64,000 nucleotides of DNA, from assembly GCF_042657385.1 (NCBI RefSeq), contig NZ_JBHSLA010000001.1, forward strand, positions 868,001-932,000, read 5' to 3'. The DNA is from Algorimicrobium hallyeonense. GTDB lineage: Bacteria; Bacteroidota; Bacteroidia; Flavobacteriales; Flavobacteriaceae. The notes below the pieces were generated by a model. It saw only the letters and a program-made list of their open reading frames with translations. It was not told the DNA's origin and did not search any database. Made by a program: the position numbers and the translations under genes. Positions 1 to 9,075 of this stretch are shown here, piece by piece; the first letter of the stretch is position 1; every line of letters starts with the position of its first letter.

Positions 1-1814
1 ATGCCGTAATAAGACCAAGACACCATGGTTGAGAATGCGAATAAAAATACAGCAATAGCTAAAACCATAGGAAACCAAGATACCACGCTTCCAAAAGCAG
101 CAGACGTCAATTCTACACCTCCCATTCCTCCACCATCTTTATGAATACCCGTAAATATTAGAACCAAAGCAGTCATGGTACAAACCAACATCGTATCAAT
201 TAAAGGTTCAACTAAAGAAGCAAAACCATCCGCAATCGGATTATTGGTTTTGGATGCACTGTGGGCTATTGCCGCAGATCCAACACCTGCTTCATTGGAA
301 AATGCAGCACGTTGTAATCCAACAATTAGTACGCCTATAAAACCACCTTTTAGGGCATCGGCAGAAAAAGCACCATCATAAATTGCCATAAAAGCTCCGC
401 CTATATTATCGATGTTGTTGCCTATTACCACCAAGCAACCAATAATATATAACATGGCCATAAATGGTACAACTTTTCCTGTGAATTTAGCAATACTCTT
501 TATTCCGCCAATAATTACAATACCAACAAGCACAGCAAAACCAATACCAAATAAAAAACCTTGACCTTGAAGAATGGGTACCTGCTCGGACATTATTTTA
601 AATGCTTGATTAGATTGGAGCATATTTCCACCACCAAAAGAAGCACCAACACCCAAAAACGCAAAAAGTCCTGCTAGAAATTTGCCTAGTTTTTTTAACT
701 TACGCTTTTCAAGACCATAGCGTAAATAGTTCATCGGGCCTCCAAAAATTCTACCTTCCGAATCAATAAAACGGTATTTTACACCCATACTACATTCTGC
801 AAATTTTAAAGACATTCCAAAAAAACCAGCCATAAACATCCAAAATGTAGCGCCAGCTCCACCCAAAGAAATAGCAACTGCTACGCCAGCAATATTGCCT
901 AGTCCCACGGTTGCAGATACGGCAGTTGCCATAGCTTGAAAATGTGTAATACTTCCCGGCGCATTAGGATCGTCATATTTACCGCTAGCCAATCCTAAAG
1001 AATGGCGAAAACCTCGAATATTGATGAATTTTAAGCGTATGGTGAAAAAAACACTTCCCATCATAAGCCAAATTACAATAAACGGAATGGTGTTTTCAAC
1101 TACATCACCATTGGGGTGTAACAAAGGTTGTGGATTTTTAAATTGAATTGTTCCTATTAAAGGCTCATCAGTAGAAGTTGGTTTGCTACTTATGGAAATG
1201 TGTGCGTTTTTATTGACGAGATGTTTAAGGTTTCCGTCAAAATTGGCACGTACAACTGTTTCGTTGCCATTAATTTCAAGGATTGCAATTTCCTGATTCT
1301 GTTGCACCGTAACTCCATCAGGAACTAACCATTCTTTTAAAAAATAGTCTTGATTGGTGTTTTTTATATGTGGGAGTCCAATATCGTCTTTTGAAATATA
1401 AACCACGGGGTCGTATATTCCGAAGGAAGCGAAGGGATCCCAAAATAATATGGCACCAAGAAAATCTACTGCAGGTTGTACATTACTATTAAAAATTTCA
1501 GTAATAGATTCAGCAGGTATTTTGAAAGGTTTTGAAGTCGACATACCGTTAGCATCTATAACCATTACCGAGTGCGTCATGCCTTCAATTAAACCAATTG
1601 CGCTATTGGAATTTAAAGATGTATTTTGATTACTCCACTTGTATTGGTAAGGCGGTTTGCCACCTTTAACTATTAGTTGAGCCGCTCCGTTGTTTATTTC
1701 TGAAGATGGATTGTTTAATTCAACACTAATTATTATTTCATTAAGGTCATTTTGAGCATTTAGACTCGAAATAAGAAAAAATGAAGTAAAAAGAAGGAGT
1801 AGTGATTTAAACAT
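1..1814 (-). CDS. Alanine/glycine:cation symporter (AgcS family) with N-terminal SprB-like and lipoyl-like domains, 3' end outside window
   Basis: Partial gene: it reads from ATG at 1814 to the window edge (604 residues, about 100 more expected). Residues 1-20 form a signal peptide ending SSLNAQ. Residues 30-95 resemble a SprB repeat (KGGKPPYQYKWSN, then VIDANG). Residues 152-210 resemble a biotinyl/lipoyl barrel-sandwich domain (LKEWLVPDGVTV, then a FDGNL turn), but with Asn/Gly where the modified lysine normally lies. From about residue 238 the sequence is a typical multi-span AgcS transporter, with SLGLASGKYDDPNAPGS, GLGNIAGVAVA, GGPMNYLRYGLEKR, QRAAFSNEAGVGSA and FSTMVSWSYYG. The family imports alanine or glycine with sodium across the inner membrane. 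The transporter call is firm. The role of the periplasmic-looking extension is unknown. Confidence 0.9.
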   Translation of the reverse strand, partial: MFKSLLLLFTSFFLISSLNAQNDLNEIIISVELNNPSSEINNGAAQLIVKGGKPPYQYKWSNQNTSLNSNSAIGLIEGMTHSVMVIDANGMSTSKPFKIPAESITEIFNSNVQPAVDFLGAILFWDPFASFGIYDPVVYISKDDIGLPHIKNTNQDYFLKEWLVPDGVTVQQNQEIAILEINGNETVVRANFDGNLKHLVNKNAHISISSKPTSTDEPLIGTIQFKNPQPLLHPNGDVVENTIPFIVIWLMMGSVFFTIRLKFINIRGFRHSLGLASGKYDDPNAPGSITHFQAMATAVSATVGLGNIAGVAVAISLGGAGATFWMFMAGFFGMSLKFAECSMGVKYRFIDSEGRIFGGPMNYLRYGLEKRKLKKLGKFLAGLFAFLGVGASFGGGNMLQSNQAFKIMSEQVPILQGQGFLFGIGFAVLVGIVIIGGIKSIAKFTGKVVPFMAMLYIIGCLVVIGNNIDNIGGAFMAIYDGAFSADALKGGFIGVLIVGLQRAAFSNEAGVGSAAIAHSASKTNNPIADGFASLVEPLIDTMLVCTMTALVLIFTGIHKDGGGMGGVELTSAAFGSVVSWFPMVLAIAVFLFAFSTMVSWSYYG

Positions 1815-2037
1815 TGATTTTTATAGTTTTATCTGGAAAAATACAATTTAGGGATAACACGAAGCTCTCCCAAACTATTTCCTTAATTTTTTTGTGACTA
1901 TTGATATATAGTTAAATAATTTATCATCATAAATTACTTGTAAATCTTATTGTATTAATGCGCCTAAATTGGTGTATTTAGCTGTTAAAATATGCTTAAT
2001 ATTAACGAGTTAAATTAATTTTAGCAGCTGTAATCGT

Positions 2038-2045
2038 TATCTTTG
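2038..2045 (+). promoter_or_regulatory. Predicted -7 box (TATCTTTG) for the SDR genes
   Basis: A perfect match to the Bacteroidota -7 element TAnnTTTG lies 23 bp before the start codon at 2069. The -33 element is only weakly matched by a T-rich stretch near 2019-2022. The 254-bp region 1815-2068 between the divergent symporter and this gene shows no other gene or hairpin. Confidence 0.5.
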
Positions 2046-2068
2046 GAATTATCATAAATTAGAATATT

Positions 2069-2816
2069 ATGAAAAATTTAAAAGATAAAGTAATTATTGT
2101 AACAGGAGGTGCAGCAGGAATTGGTGGCGCTATGACAACCGAATTAACAGAAAGAGGCGCGTGCGTAGTTGCTGTAGATTTAAATGAAGACGCCGGCATG
2201 CAAAAAGTAGCCTCAAATCCGGAACAAATTGCGTTTTTAAAAGGTGATATTTCGAAGGAAACGGTTGCAATGGAAGCCGTTGCATTAGTGCTTTCTAAAT
2301 TTGGTAAACTAACAAGTTTGGTAAATAATGCACATGCATCTCGCCAAAAACCAATATTGGATTTAACAGAAGATGATTGGAATTTATCGATGAACACAGG
2401 TTTAAAAGGAACCTTAAACTTCATGAAGGCGGCTTATCCCGAGCTCAAAAAAAACCGGAGGGTCTATTGTTAATTTTGGTTCTGGAGCAGGCTTATTAGG
2501 CCAGAAAAATCAAGGAAGTTATGCGGCAGCTAAAGAAGCTATTCGTGGATTATCTCGTGTAGCAGCTAATGAATGGGCGGAAGATGGTATTCGTGTAAAT
2601 ATTGTTTGTCCGTTAGCATTTACGGATGGTGTAAAACATTGGAAAGAAAATTTTCCAGAGCAATATGAAGAAATTATCAGTAAAAATCCCATGGGCCGTT
2701 TTGGAGATCCACAAAAAGATGTGGCACCCATTGTCGCCTTTTTATTAAGTGAAGATAGTCAGTATATGACAGGGCAAACACTAATGGCAGATGGGGGAGA
2801 TATCAAATTAAGATAA
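2069..2816 (+). pseudogene. Short-chain dehydrogenase/reductase, single-base frameshift
   Basis: The first frame (2069-2473) carries the SDR cofactor motif TGGAAGIG at residues 12-19 and NNAHA at 86-90, then ends early. The reading resumes one frame over without loss: GGSIVNFGSGAG, the active site SYAAAK, PLAFTDG, and the C-terminal TGQTLMADGG, ending with TAA at 2814-2816. The break falls in a run of eight A at 2447-2454. Seven A would give one 248-residue SDR. All catalytic parts are present, so this is either a sequencing or assembly error, a phase-variable tract, or a very recent mutation. The substrate cannot be told. The gene lies 13 bp upstream of a second SDR, probably in the same operon. 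Confidence 0.85.
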
Positions 2817-2829
2817 TAGAAACAAAACA

Positions 2830-3606
2830 ATGATGAATACATCAGACTTATTCAACTTAAAAGGGAAAACAGCTATTGTAACTGGTGGTGCAAATGGCAT
2901 AGGAAAAGCTACTGCTAAATTACTGGCAAAACATGGTGCTAATATTTCGATTGGCGATTTTAATTTAGAAGATGCGAAGAATACAGCAAAAGAAATTGAA
3001 GCATTAGGTGTAAGGGCTATTGCTGTAGAATGTAACGTGTTAAAAGATGCAGATTTGGTAAATTTGGTAGACACAACCGTAAAAGAATTAGGTGGAATCC
3101 ACATTTTAATTAATAACGCTGGAGGAGGTGGCGGTGGACGCGAAAATCCTTTTAAAATTTCGGTAGATGAAATTAAACGCGATTATGAATTGAACGTGTT
3201 TAGTGGCTGGCGATTATGTCAATTGGCTGTGCCATATATGAAAAAAGAAGGTTATGGTTCTATTGTTTTTACAACATCTATGTCTAGTATCAACAAAAGT
3301 CCTAATATGAGTGGCTATGGCGGTTCAAAAGCAGCTGTAAATCATACCGTTGCCAATTTAGCACACGATTTTGGTCCAGAAGTACGCATTAATGCTGTTG
3401 GTCCTGGAGCTACAAGAACAGCAGCTTTAGAAAGTGTTTTAACACCTGAAATTGAAAAAACCATGTTAAAGCACACACCAATTAAGCGTTTAGGAACTGC
3501 CGAGGACATTGCGGGAGCTATGTTATATTTCGCCTCACCTATATCAGAATGGGTGAGTGGACAAACCATTTTTGTAAATGGAGGCGGCGAACAAACATTA
3601 GAGTAG
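2830..3606 (+). CDS. Short-chain dehydrogenase/reductase (SDR family oxidoreductase)
   Basis: A 258-residue classical SDR, the usual length for the family. The NAD(P)-binding TGGANGIG lies at 18-25, NNAG at 95-98, the catalytic serine region TTSMSS at 148-153, and the YxxxK pair at Tyr163 and Lys167. The C-terminus has the usual GQTIFVNGG. An acidic residue after the second strand (GDFN, about residue 43) favours NAD over NADP. It resembles 7-alpha-hydroxysteroid and glucose 1-dehydrogenase-like SDRs, but substrate cannot be assigned from sequence. The start is ATGATG; either Met is possible. It follows the frameshifted SDR by 13 bp and precedes an EamA exporter. Confidence 0.88.
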   Translation: MMNTSDLFNLKGKTAIVTGGANGIGKATAKLLAKHGANISIGDFNLEDAKNTAKEIEALGVRAIAVECNVLKDADLVNLVDTTVKELGGIHILINNAGGGGGGRENPFKISVDEIKRDYELNVFSGWRLCQLAVPYMKKEGYGSIVFTTSMSSINKSPNMSGYGGSKAAVNHTVANLAHDFGPEVRINAVGPGATRTAALESVLTPEIEKTMLKHTPIKRLGTAEDIAGAMLYFASPISEWVSGQTIFVNGGGEQTLE

Positions 3607-3709
3607 AATTAAAATAATACCAATTAAAACATGCAATAAAATGTTTAATTTGGTATGCTAGAGGTTTTAAAAAAGCAGTTGTTTTTAATGGCTGCTTTAA
3701 TTTTTTAAT

Positions 3710-4612
3710 ATGGGAAAATTTTTCAATAATCGTTGGGTTTTATTATTAGTCATCACATTAACTTGGGGAAGTTCATTTATGCTTATAAAGAAATCACTTG
3801 TGGCATTTACACCTTATGAGATTGGAGCTATTAGAATTGTTGGTTCTGGTATATTATTAGCAATTATTGGGATCCCTGCAATTAAAAAGATGACTAAAAA
3901 AACATTGCTTTGGGTGGCTATAGTTGGTTTTTTTGGTAATTTCTTACCTATGTTTCTGTTTCCAATAGCGCAAACCCAAGTAAGCAGCTCATTGGCGGGA
4001 ATATTGGACTCTTTAGTGCCAGTTTTTGTTCTAATATTTGGATTTTTACTGTTCGGAATAAAAAGTAAAATGTCACAAGTCATTGGCGCCGTTATTGGTT
4101 TTTTAGGAGCCGCAAGTTTAATATATTTTTCAGATGCAAATACAGAAGGTTCGCAATTTGGATATACAATGCTCATTGTTTTAGCAGGCGCATCTTATGG
4201 CATAAACGCCGTTGTAATTACAGAGCGGACTTCAGAAGTAAAAGCAGTAGAGTTAACAGCTGCTGTGTATACTATCTGGGCTATTCCGGCTATGGTTATA
4301 TTGTATTTTACAGGGTTTATCCAAAATTTTGAAATGAAACCAGAATATGTAGAACCACTAGGTTATTTAGGGTTTCTAACCATATTTGGAACAGCAATTG
4401 CCATGTTACTGTATTATAAATTAATTCAAAACACATCTGCAGTTTTCGCAAGTACAGCAAGTTATTTGTTACCTGTTGTTGCCGTAATTTGGGGAATTAT
4501 TGATGGCGAAAAATTCACAATTTGGTACGTCTTTGGCGGTATTTTGATTTTAATTGGTATTTATCTCATACGTGAGAAGAAAGTAAATCCTAAACTAGTG
4601 CCAAGAACGTAG
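3710..4612 (+). CDS. EamA/DMT-family transporter
   Basis: A 300-residue inner-membrane protein with about ten hydrophobic spans in two repeated halves, the usual drug/metabolite transporter layout. It begins with the family-typical WVLLLVITLTWGSSFMLIKKSL and ends with a basic cytoplasmic tail (YLIREKKVNPKLVPRT). Members export amino acids, metabolites or drugs; the substrate cannot be predicted. It lies 103 bp after the second SDR on the same strand and may share its transcript. Confidence 0.85.
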   Translation: MGKFFNNRWVLLLVITLTWGSSFMLIKKSLVAFTPYEIGAIRIVGSGILLAIIGIPAIKKMTKKTLLWVAIVGFFGNFLPMFLFPIAQTQVSSSLAGILDSLVPVFVLIFGFLLFGIKSKMSQVIGAVIGFLGAASLIYFSDANTEGSQFGYTMLIVLAGASYGINAVVITERTSEVKAVELTAAVYTIWAIPAMVILYFTGFIQNFEMKPEYVEPLGYLGFLTIFGTAIAMLLYYKLIQNTSAVFASTASYLLPVVAVIWGIIDGEKFTIWYVFGGILILIGIYLIREKKVNPKLVPRT

Positions 4613-4798
4613 GTTTATTGTTCTTCATTTTATGAAATGGAACCTACGGATTCAGACTATGTGTTATTCAATAATTAACTTTAAGGGATATTAAGGAAAC
4701 GCATTAATTTACCTGATTAAATGGTGTAAATATTAGATATCCTCACTTAAAATCCTTATATTATTTGCCTCGGAAAAATAACACCAATAACAGTCCTA

Positions 4799-4924
4799 AA
4801 TTAGAAATTACGTTTCTAATTATTGCGTGCTTATTGCTTCCCCCGCTGCAAAAACGCAGCATTTTAATAAATTTTAAATAATAACGATTTGCGCTCAATC
4901 TAATTTTTTAGATGGATGCGCAAT
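4799..4924 (+). promoter_or_regulatory. Hairpin-rich leader upstream of trimethylamine monooxygenase
   Basis: The 331-bp gap 4613-4943 has no gene, but holds three inverted repeats just before the monooxygenase. They are AATTAGAAA / TTTCTAATT at 4799-4821; GCTGC / GCAGC at 4845-4860; and a two-part stem at 4889-4923 in which TTGCGC pairs with GCGCAA and ATCTA pairs with TAGAT around a six-base loop. The last one ends 20 bp before the start codon. None is followed by a T run, so they are more likely operators or a structured 5' leader than terminators. Confidence 0.4.
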
Positions 4925-4943
4925 TATAAATTAATACTATATT

Positions 4944-6335
4944 ATGAATAAAAAACGCGTAGGAATTATTGGTGCTGGTCCCAGTGGATTAGCACAGTTA
5001 AGGGCTTTTGAAGCTGCAAAAAAACAAGGTTTAGAAGTTCCAGAAGTTGTGTGCTTCGAAAAGCAAAGTAACTGGGGTGGTATGTGGAATTACTCCTGGC
5101 GAACAGGTGTTGGTAAGTATGGTGAACCTGCTCATGGGAGTATGTATAAATATTTATGGTCCAATGGTCCGAAAGAATGCTTGGAGTTTTCAGATTATTC
5201 TTTCGATGAGCATTTTAAGAAACCTATTTCTTCATATCCACCAAGACCGGTGTTATTCGATTATATTCAAGGCAGAATAAAAAAGAATAATGTTCGCGAT
5301 TATATTCGGTTTAATACTACGGTACGATGGGTAAGTTATGATGAAGACAGTAAAAAATTCAAAGTTGTTTTAGATAATTTAAAAATTGATAAAACCTATT
5401 CAGAAGAGTTTGATTATCTGGTTGTAGCATCTGGTCATTTTTCAACACCAAATATGCCTTATTTTGAAGGCATAGAACAATTTCCTGGTCAAGTATTACA
5501 CGCCCACGATTTTAGAGGTGCCGATCCATATAAAGATCAAGATTTATTAATAATTGGGAGTAGTTATTCTGCCGAAGACATTGGTGTACAATGCCATAAA
5601 CACGGTGCAAAATCAGTAACTTTAAGTTATAGAAGTAATCCTATTGGTGTAAATTGGCCCGAAGGAATTGAAGAAGTGCCTTTGTTAAAATATTTTGAAG
5701 GCAACACGGCTTATTTTAAAGATGGAACGTCCAAAAGTTTTGATGCCGTAATTATGTGTACAGGCTATCAGCATAAATTCCCATTTCTTCCGGATGAATT
5801 ACGCTTGAAGACAAAAAATAATCTTTACCCAGATCATTTGTATAAAGGTGTTTTCTTTAATGATGTGCCTAACATGATTTATTTAGGAATGCAAGATCAA
5901 TACTACACCTTCAATATGTTTGATACTCAAGCTTGGGTAGCACGAGATTTTATGATGGATCGTTATAAATTACCATCAAAAGCTGAACGTCGTTTGGATA
6001 TAAATAAATGGTTAATAGAAAACGAAAAATTAAAATCGAGTTTTGATCATGTTGATTTTCAAACCGCATATATTAAAGACTTATTAAACCTATCGGATTA
6101 TCCGGATTTTAATGTAGAAAAAGTAGCGGAAATGTTTAAAGAATGGCTACAGGATAAAGATGAAAATATTTTGACCTACAGAGATAAAACTTTCCAAAGC
6201 GTTGTTACTGGTACGATGGCAGAAACCCATCATACCGAATGGATGGATGAATTAGATGATAGTAAAGAACGGTATTTGTTTCAAGAGCAAAGTGAAGAAG
6301 CCCTGGAGGAAACGTTTGAAAAAGAACATATTTAG
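4944..6335 (+). CDS. tmm: Trimethylamine monooxygenase (flavin-containing monooxygenase)
   Basis: A 463-residue flavin monooxygenase that oxidises trimethylamine to trimethylamine N-oxide with FAD, NADPH and O2. The FAD motif GAGPSG lies at 10-15, the FMO fingerprint FPGQVLHAHDF near 182-192, and the NADPH motif GSSYSAEDIG at 205-214. Segments such as EIVCFEK-like EVVCFEK, HGSMYKYLWSNGPKECLEF and YLGMQDQYYTFNMFDTQAWVARD match the way I remember bacterial Tmm proteins of marine bacteria, including Asn74 in the substrate pocket region. This is a recall-based assignment; other N-oxygenating FMOs are the alternative. No TMAO demethylase is nearby, so TMAO may be an end product (osmolyte or detoxified amine). 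Confidence 0.88.
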   Translation: MNKKRVGIIGAGPSGLAQLRAFEAAKKQGLEVPEVVCFEKQSNWGGMWNYSWRTGVGKYGEPAHGSMYKYLWSNGPKECLEFSDYSFDEHFKKPISSYPPRPVLFDYIQGRIKKNNVRDYIRFNTTVRWVSYDEDSKKFKVVLDNLKIDKTYSEEFDYLVVASGHFSTPNMPYFEGIEQFPGQVLHAHDFRGADPYKDQDLLIIGSSYSAEDIGVQCHKHGAKSVTLSYRSNPIGVNWPEGIEEVPLLKYFEGNTAYFKDGTSKSFDAVIMCTGYQHKFPFLPDELRLKTKNNLYPDHLYKGVFFNDVPNMIYLGMQDQYYTFNMFDTQAWVARDFMMDRYKLPSKAERRLDINKWLIENEKLKSSFDHVDFQTAYIKDLLNLSDYPDFNVEKVAEMFKEWLQDKDENILTYRDKTFQSVVTGTMAETHHTEWMDELDDSKERYLFQEQSEEALEETFEKEHI

Positions 6336-6373
6336 GCTTTAAAAATCCATAGTCGCATATATTTTTAAGAATT

Positions 6374-6411
6374 AGACCTTGCAACTTTATACTAGTGCAA
6401 GGTCTTTTTTC
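6374..6411 (+). terminator. Rho-independent terminator after tmm
   Basis: A perfect 10-bp stem, AGACCTTGCA (6374-6383) and TGCAAGGTCT (6396-6405), is followed by a T run, 39 bp after the tmm stop codon. Confidence 0.85.
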
Positions 6412-6475
6412 TTTATCCAAATGGGCATAAGGCCTATTTTTTTGTTAATTTAACAGCATCATAAACACCTGTTAT

Positions 6476-7930
6476 ATGAATTGGATTTTACTTGGAGAAA
6501 TTGCTTATATCATTATAGTTATTTTAGTTATTTCTAGAGTATTGTACGATACACGTAGTAGTACCAAAGCTTTATCCTATATATTATTTATTGTATTTGT
6601 ACCATTCTTGGGTATGATTTTTTACTTTTCTGTGGGAACAAACTACAGAAAACGAAAACTCTATTCAAAAAAAATAGTGGAAGATGAACCGCTGCGAGAA
6701 CGCATTAGAAATAGGATGAACACCTATTCTGAAGCTATAAGTAATTCTGGATTAATTGCAAGAAAAAGTGAAACGTTGATTGAGTTTATTCGTCGTGCAG
6801 GAAGTAGCCCATTAACCGCAAATAACGAAGTAAAACTCTTAATAAATGGCGATGAAAAATTTCCGGAATTATTAAAAGAACTGGATAAAGCAACAGCGCA
6901 CATTCATATAGAATACTATATTTATGAAGATGATATTACAGGCAATCAAATTGCCGATATGCTTATAAAAAAAGCGAGTCAAGGCGTTGAAGTTCGTTTT
7001 ATGTATGATGATTTTGGAAGTCATGGTTTAGGGCGGTCATTCATAAAAAAACTACAAGATGGTGGCGTGCAAACGGCACCATTCTATAAAATAAAATGGT
7101 ATGCATTTGCAAACCGAATCAATTACAGAAATCATAGAAAAATTGTTGTTATTGATGGAGTTGTTGGTTTTGTAGGTGGTATTAATATGAGCGATAAGTA
7201 CCGAAATGATTTAAATACTAAAAATCATTTATTTTGGAGAGATACGCATGTCGTAATCAAAGGTCAAGCCACGGCCTATTTACAGTATTTATTTATGGGT
7301 GATTGGAACTTTTGTAGCACAACGCCATTTGAGTATTCTGAGTCCTATTTTATAGATAGCACCCAACAAGAAGTCATCTCTAACGAAGTGGTTCAGATTG
7401 CCGCTTCCGGCCCAGATAGTTTACAGCCTGTTATTTTTTATTCCCTTTTAGAAGCCATTAGTTCTGCCAAAAAATGCATTTATATTACAAGTCCGTATTT
7501 TATTCCAGACCAAAGTTTAATGGATGCGTTACTTATTGCCGTTCAAGGCGGATTAGATGTTAAAATCATCATCCCAGGTGTTTCAGATTCTAGAATGGTA
7601 AATGCCGCCGCAAGTGCTTATTATACAGAGTTGTTGCAAGTTGGTGCAAAAATTTACAAGTATAATAAAGGGTTTGTGCATGCAAAAACAATGGTTGTAG
7701 ATGATGATTTGGCCATCGTAGGATCGGCCAATATGGATTATAGAAGTTTTGATCTTAATTTTGAAGTCAATGCCATGATTTATAGCAAAAATATAGCTAC
7801 ACAACTTACAGAAGCTTTTGAAAATGATTTAAAAGATTCTGAATTAATGGATGCACAAGCTTGGTTAGATAGACCAAAATATATTCATTTGTGGGAGAAA
7901 ATGGTGCGTTTGTTATCACCATTTTTATAA
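6476..7930 (+). CDS. cls: Cardiolipin synthase (phospholipase D family)
   Basis: A 484-residue protein of the usual cardiolipin synthase length. Two N-terminal membrane spans (about residues 4-23 and 33-54) are followed by two PLD domains. The HKD motifs are His220-Lys222-Asp227 (HRKIVVIDG) and His402-Lys404-Asp409 (HAKTMVVDD), each followed by the family GG or GSAN sequence. It condenses two phosphatidylglycerol molecules into cardiolipin at the inner membrane. It is preceded by a terminator and followed by a mechanosensitive channel gene on the same strand. Confidence 0.93.
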   Translation: MNWILLGEIAYIIIVILVISRVLYDTRSSTKALSYILFIVFVPFLGMIFYFSVGTNYRKRKLYSKKIVEDEPLRERIRNRMNTYSEAISNSGLIARKSETLIEFIRRAGSSPLTANNEVKLLINGDEKFPELLKELDKATAHIHIEYYIYEDDITGNQIADMLIKKASQGVEVRFMYDDFGSHGLGRSFIKKLQDGGVQTAPFYKIKWYAFANRINYRNHRKIVVIDGVVGFVGGINMSDKYRNDLNTKNHLFWRDTHVVIKGQATAYLQYLFMGDWNFCSTTPFEYSESYFIDSTQQEVISNEVVQIAASGPDSLQPVIFYSLLEAISSAKKCIYITSPYFIPDQSLMDALLIAVQGGLDVKIIIPGVSDSRMVNAAASAYYTELLQVGAKIYKYNKGFVHAKTMVVDDDLAIVGSANMDYRSFDLNFEVNAMIYSKNIATQLTEAFENDLKDSELMDAQAWLDRPKYIHLWEKMVRLLSPFL

Positions 7931-8061
7931 TTTTAAAAGCAGGTTTGGGGATACGAGTTTTATAGACCGCTTCGTAACCGTCCGTATTATTTTCAAATGG
8001 TTCAATATATTACTGGTAAAACCGTATTTTTAGTTCTTATTAATTCTCAAACAGAAATCTT

Positions 8062-8961
8062 ATGAATGAATCAATTCAGCTTATGAAAGAATCTTTGAAA
8101 GCCTATTGGGAATCTTTCATTATGGGTGTTCCTAAAATTATTCTGGCCATAATAATGATAATTGTTGGGTTTCTGCTGGCTAATATTATTTCACGTTTTT
8201 TTAAAAAAACCTATCTATTAAAAACACAAGACCCGTTAATGGTTAATTTCTTATCAAAAACGGTCAAATTGGCGGTTTTAACATTGGTTATTATGATGGC
8301 GTTAAAAGTAGCTGGATTACAAGGTGTAGCAACAGGATTGTTAACAGCTGCCGGAGCATCAGCCGTTATCATAGGATTTGCTTTCAAGGATGTTGGGGAG
8401 AATTTTATATCCGGAATTATTTTGTCCTTCAACCGTCCTTTTGATGTGGATGATACCATTATGGTCGATAATATTTTTGGTAAAATTAAATCGTTAGAAT
8501 TCAGATATACCAAGGTAAAAACTTTTGATGGTCGCGATGTGTATATTCCCAATAGCGATATTATAAAAAAAGCCGTTTATAACTATACCGAAGATGGGTT
8601 TTTTAGACTAGATTTTATGGTAGGTATAGATTATGAAGACGATATTGATACGGCTAAAAAAGTTATTTTAGATACAGTTAGAAATTCTGAAGGTGTTTTT
8701 GAGGATGGAGAACACGAGTGTTTTGTGGTAGTCGATTCGTTAGGTGTGAGTACCGTGAATTTAAAAATTCTCTTTTGGGCTCAAACAAAGGAATATAGAA
8801 AACGCGCCTTGGAAGTAAAAAGTACCGTTGTAAGAAATGTGAAACAAGTAATTATGGAAAATGGTTTAAATATGCCTGCTGATATTACTGAAATTAAATT
8901 ATATGGTTCGCAAACTAGTATTCCAGTAACGGTTGATTATAAAAATAAGGATAAAGAATAA
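8062..8961 (+). CDS. Small-conductance mechanosensitive channel (MscS family)
   Basis: A 299-residue MscS-type channel. Three membrane spans occupy about residues 25-110; the pore-lining third one is the glycine/alanine-rich stretch LLTAAGASAVIIGFAFKDVG. The beta domain follows (FNRPFDVDDTIMVDNIFGKI and YIPNSDI), then the C-terminal alpha/beta cytoplasmic vestibule. It releases solutes on hypo-osmotic shock. It lies 131 bp after cardiolipin synthase. Confidence 0.92.
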   Translation: MNESIQLMKESLKAYWESFIMGVPKIILAIIMIIVGFLLANIISRFFKKTYLLKTQDPLMVNFLSKTVKLAVLTLVIMMALKVAGLQGVATGLLTAAGASAVIIGFAFKDVGENFISGIILSFNRPFDVDDTIMVDNIFGKIKSLEFRYTKVKTFDGRDVYIPNSDIIKKAVYNYTEDGFFRLDFMVGIDYEDDIDTAKKVILDTVRNSEGVFEDGEHECFVVVDSLGVSTVNLKILFWAQTKEYRKRALEVKSTVVRNVKQVIMENGLNMPADITEIKLYGSQTSIPVTVDYKNKDKE

Positions 8962-9041
8962 ACGCCGTTAAAACAGGTAAATGTTGGTTTTAAAATTTGC
9001 GTAATATTAGGTGTTGTTTTTTATCAATTCATTTTAAATTG

Positions 9042-9049
9042 TATCTTTG
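9042..9049 (+). promoter_or_regulatory. Predicted -7 box (TATCTTTG) for the HupE-like gene
   Basis: A perfect TAnnTTTG match lies 26 bp before the start codon at 9076. The -33 region is a T run rather than a clean TTTG. Confidence 0.45.
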
Positions 9050-9075
9050 AAAACACCCTAAAAACTACATAACTA

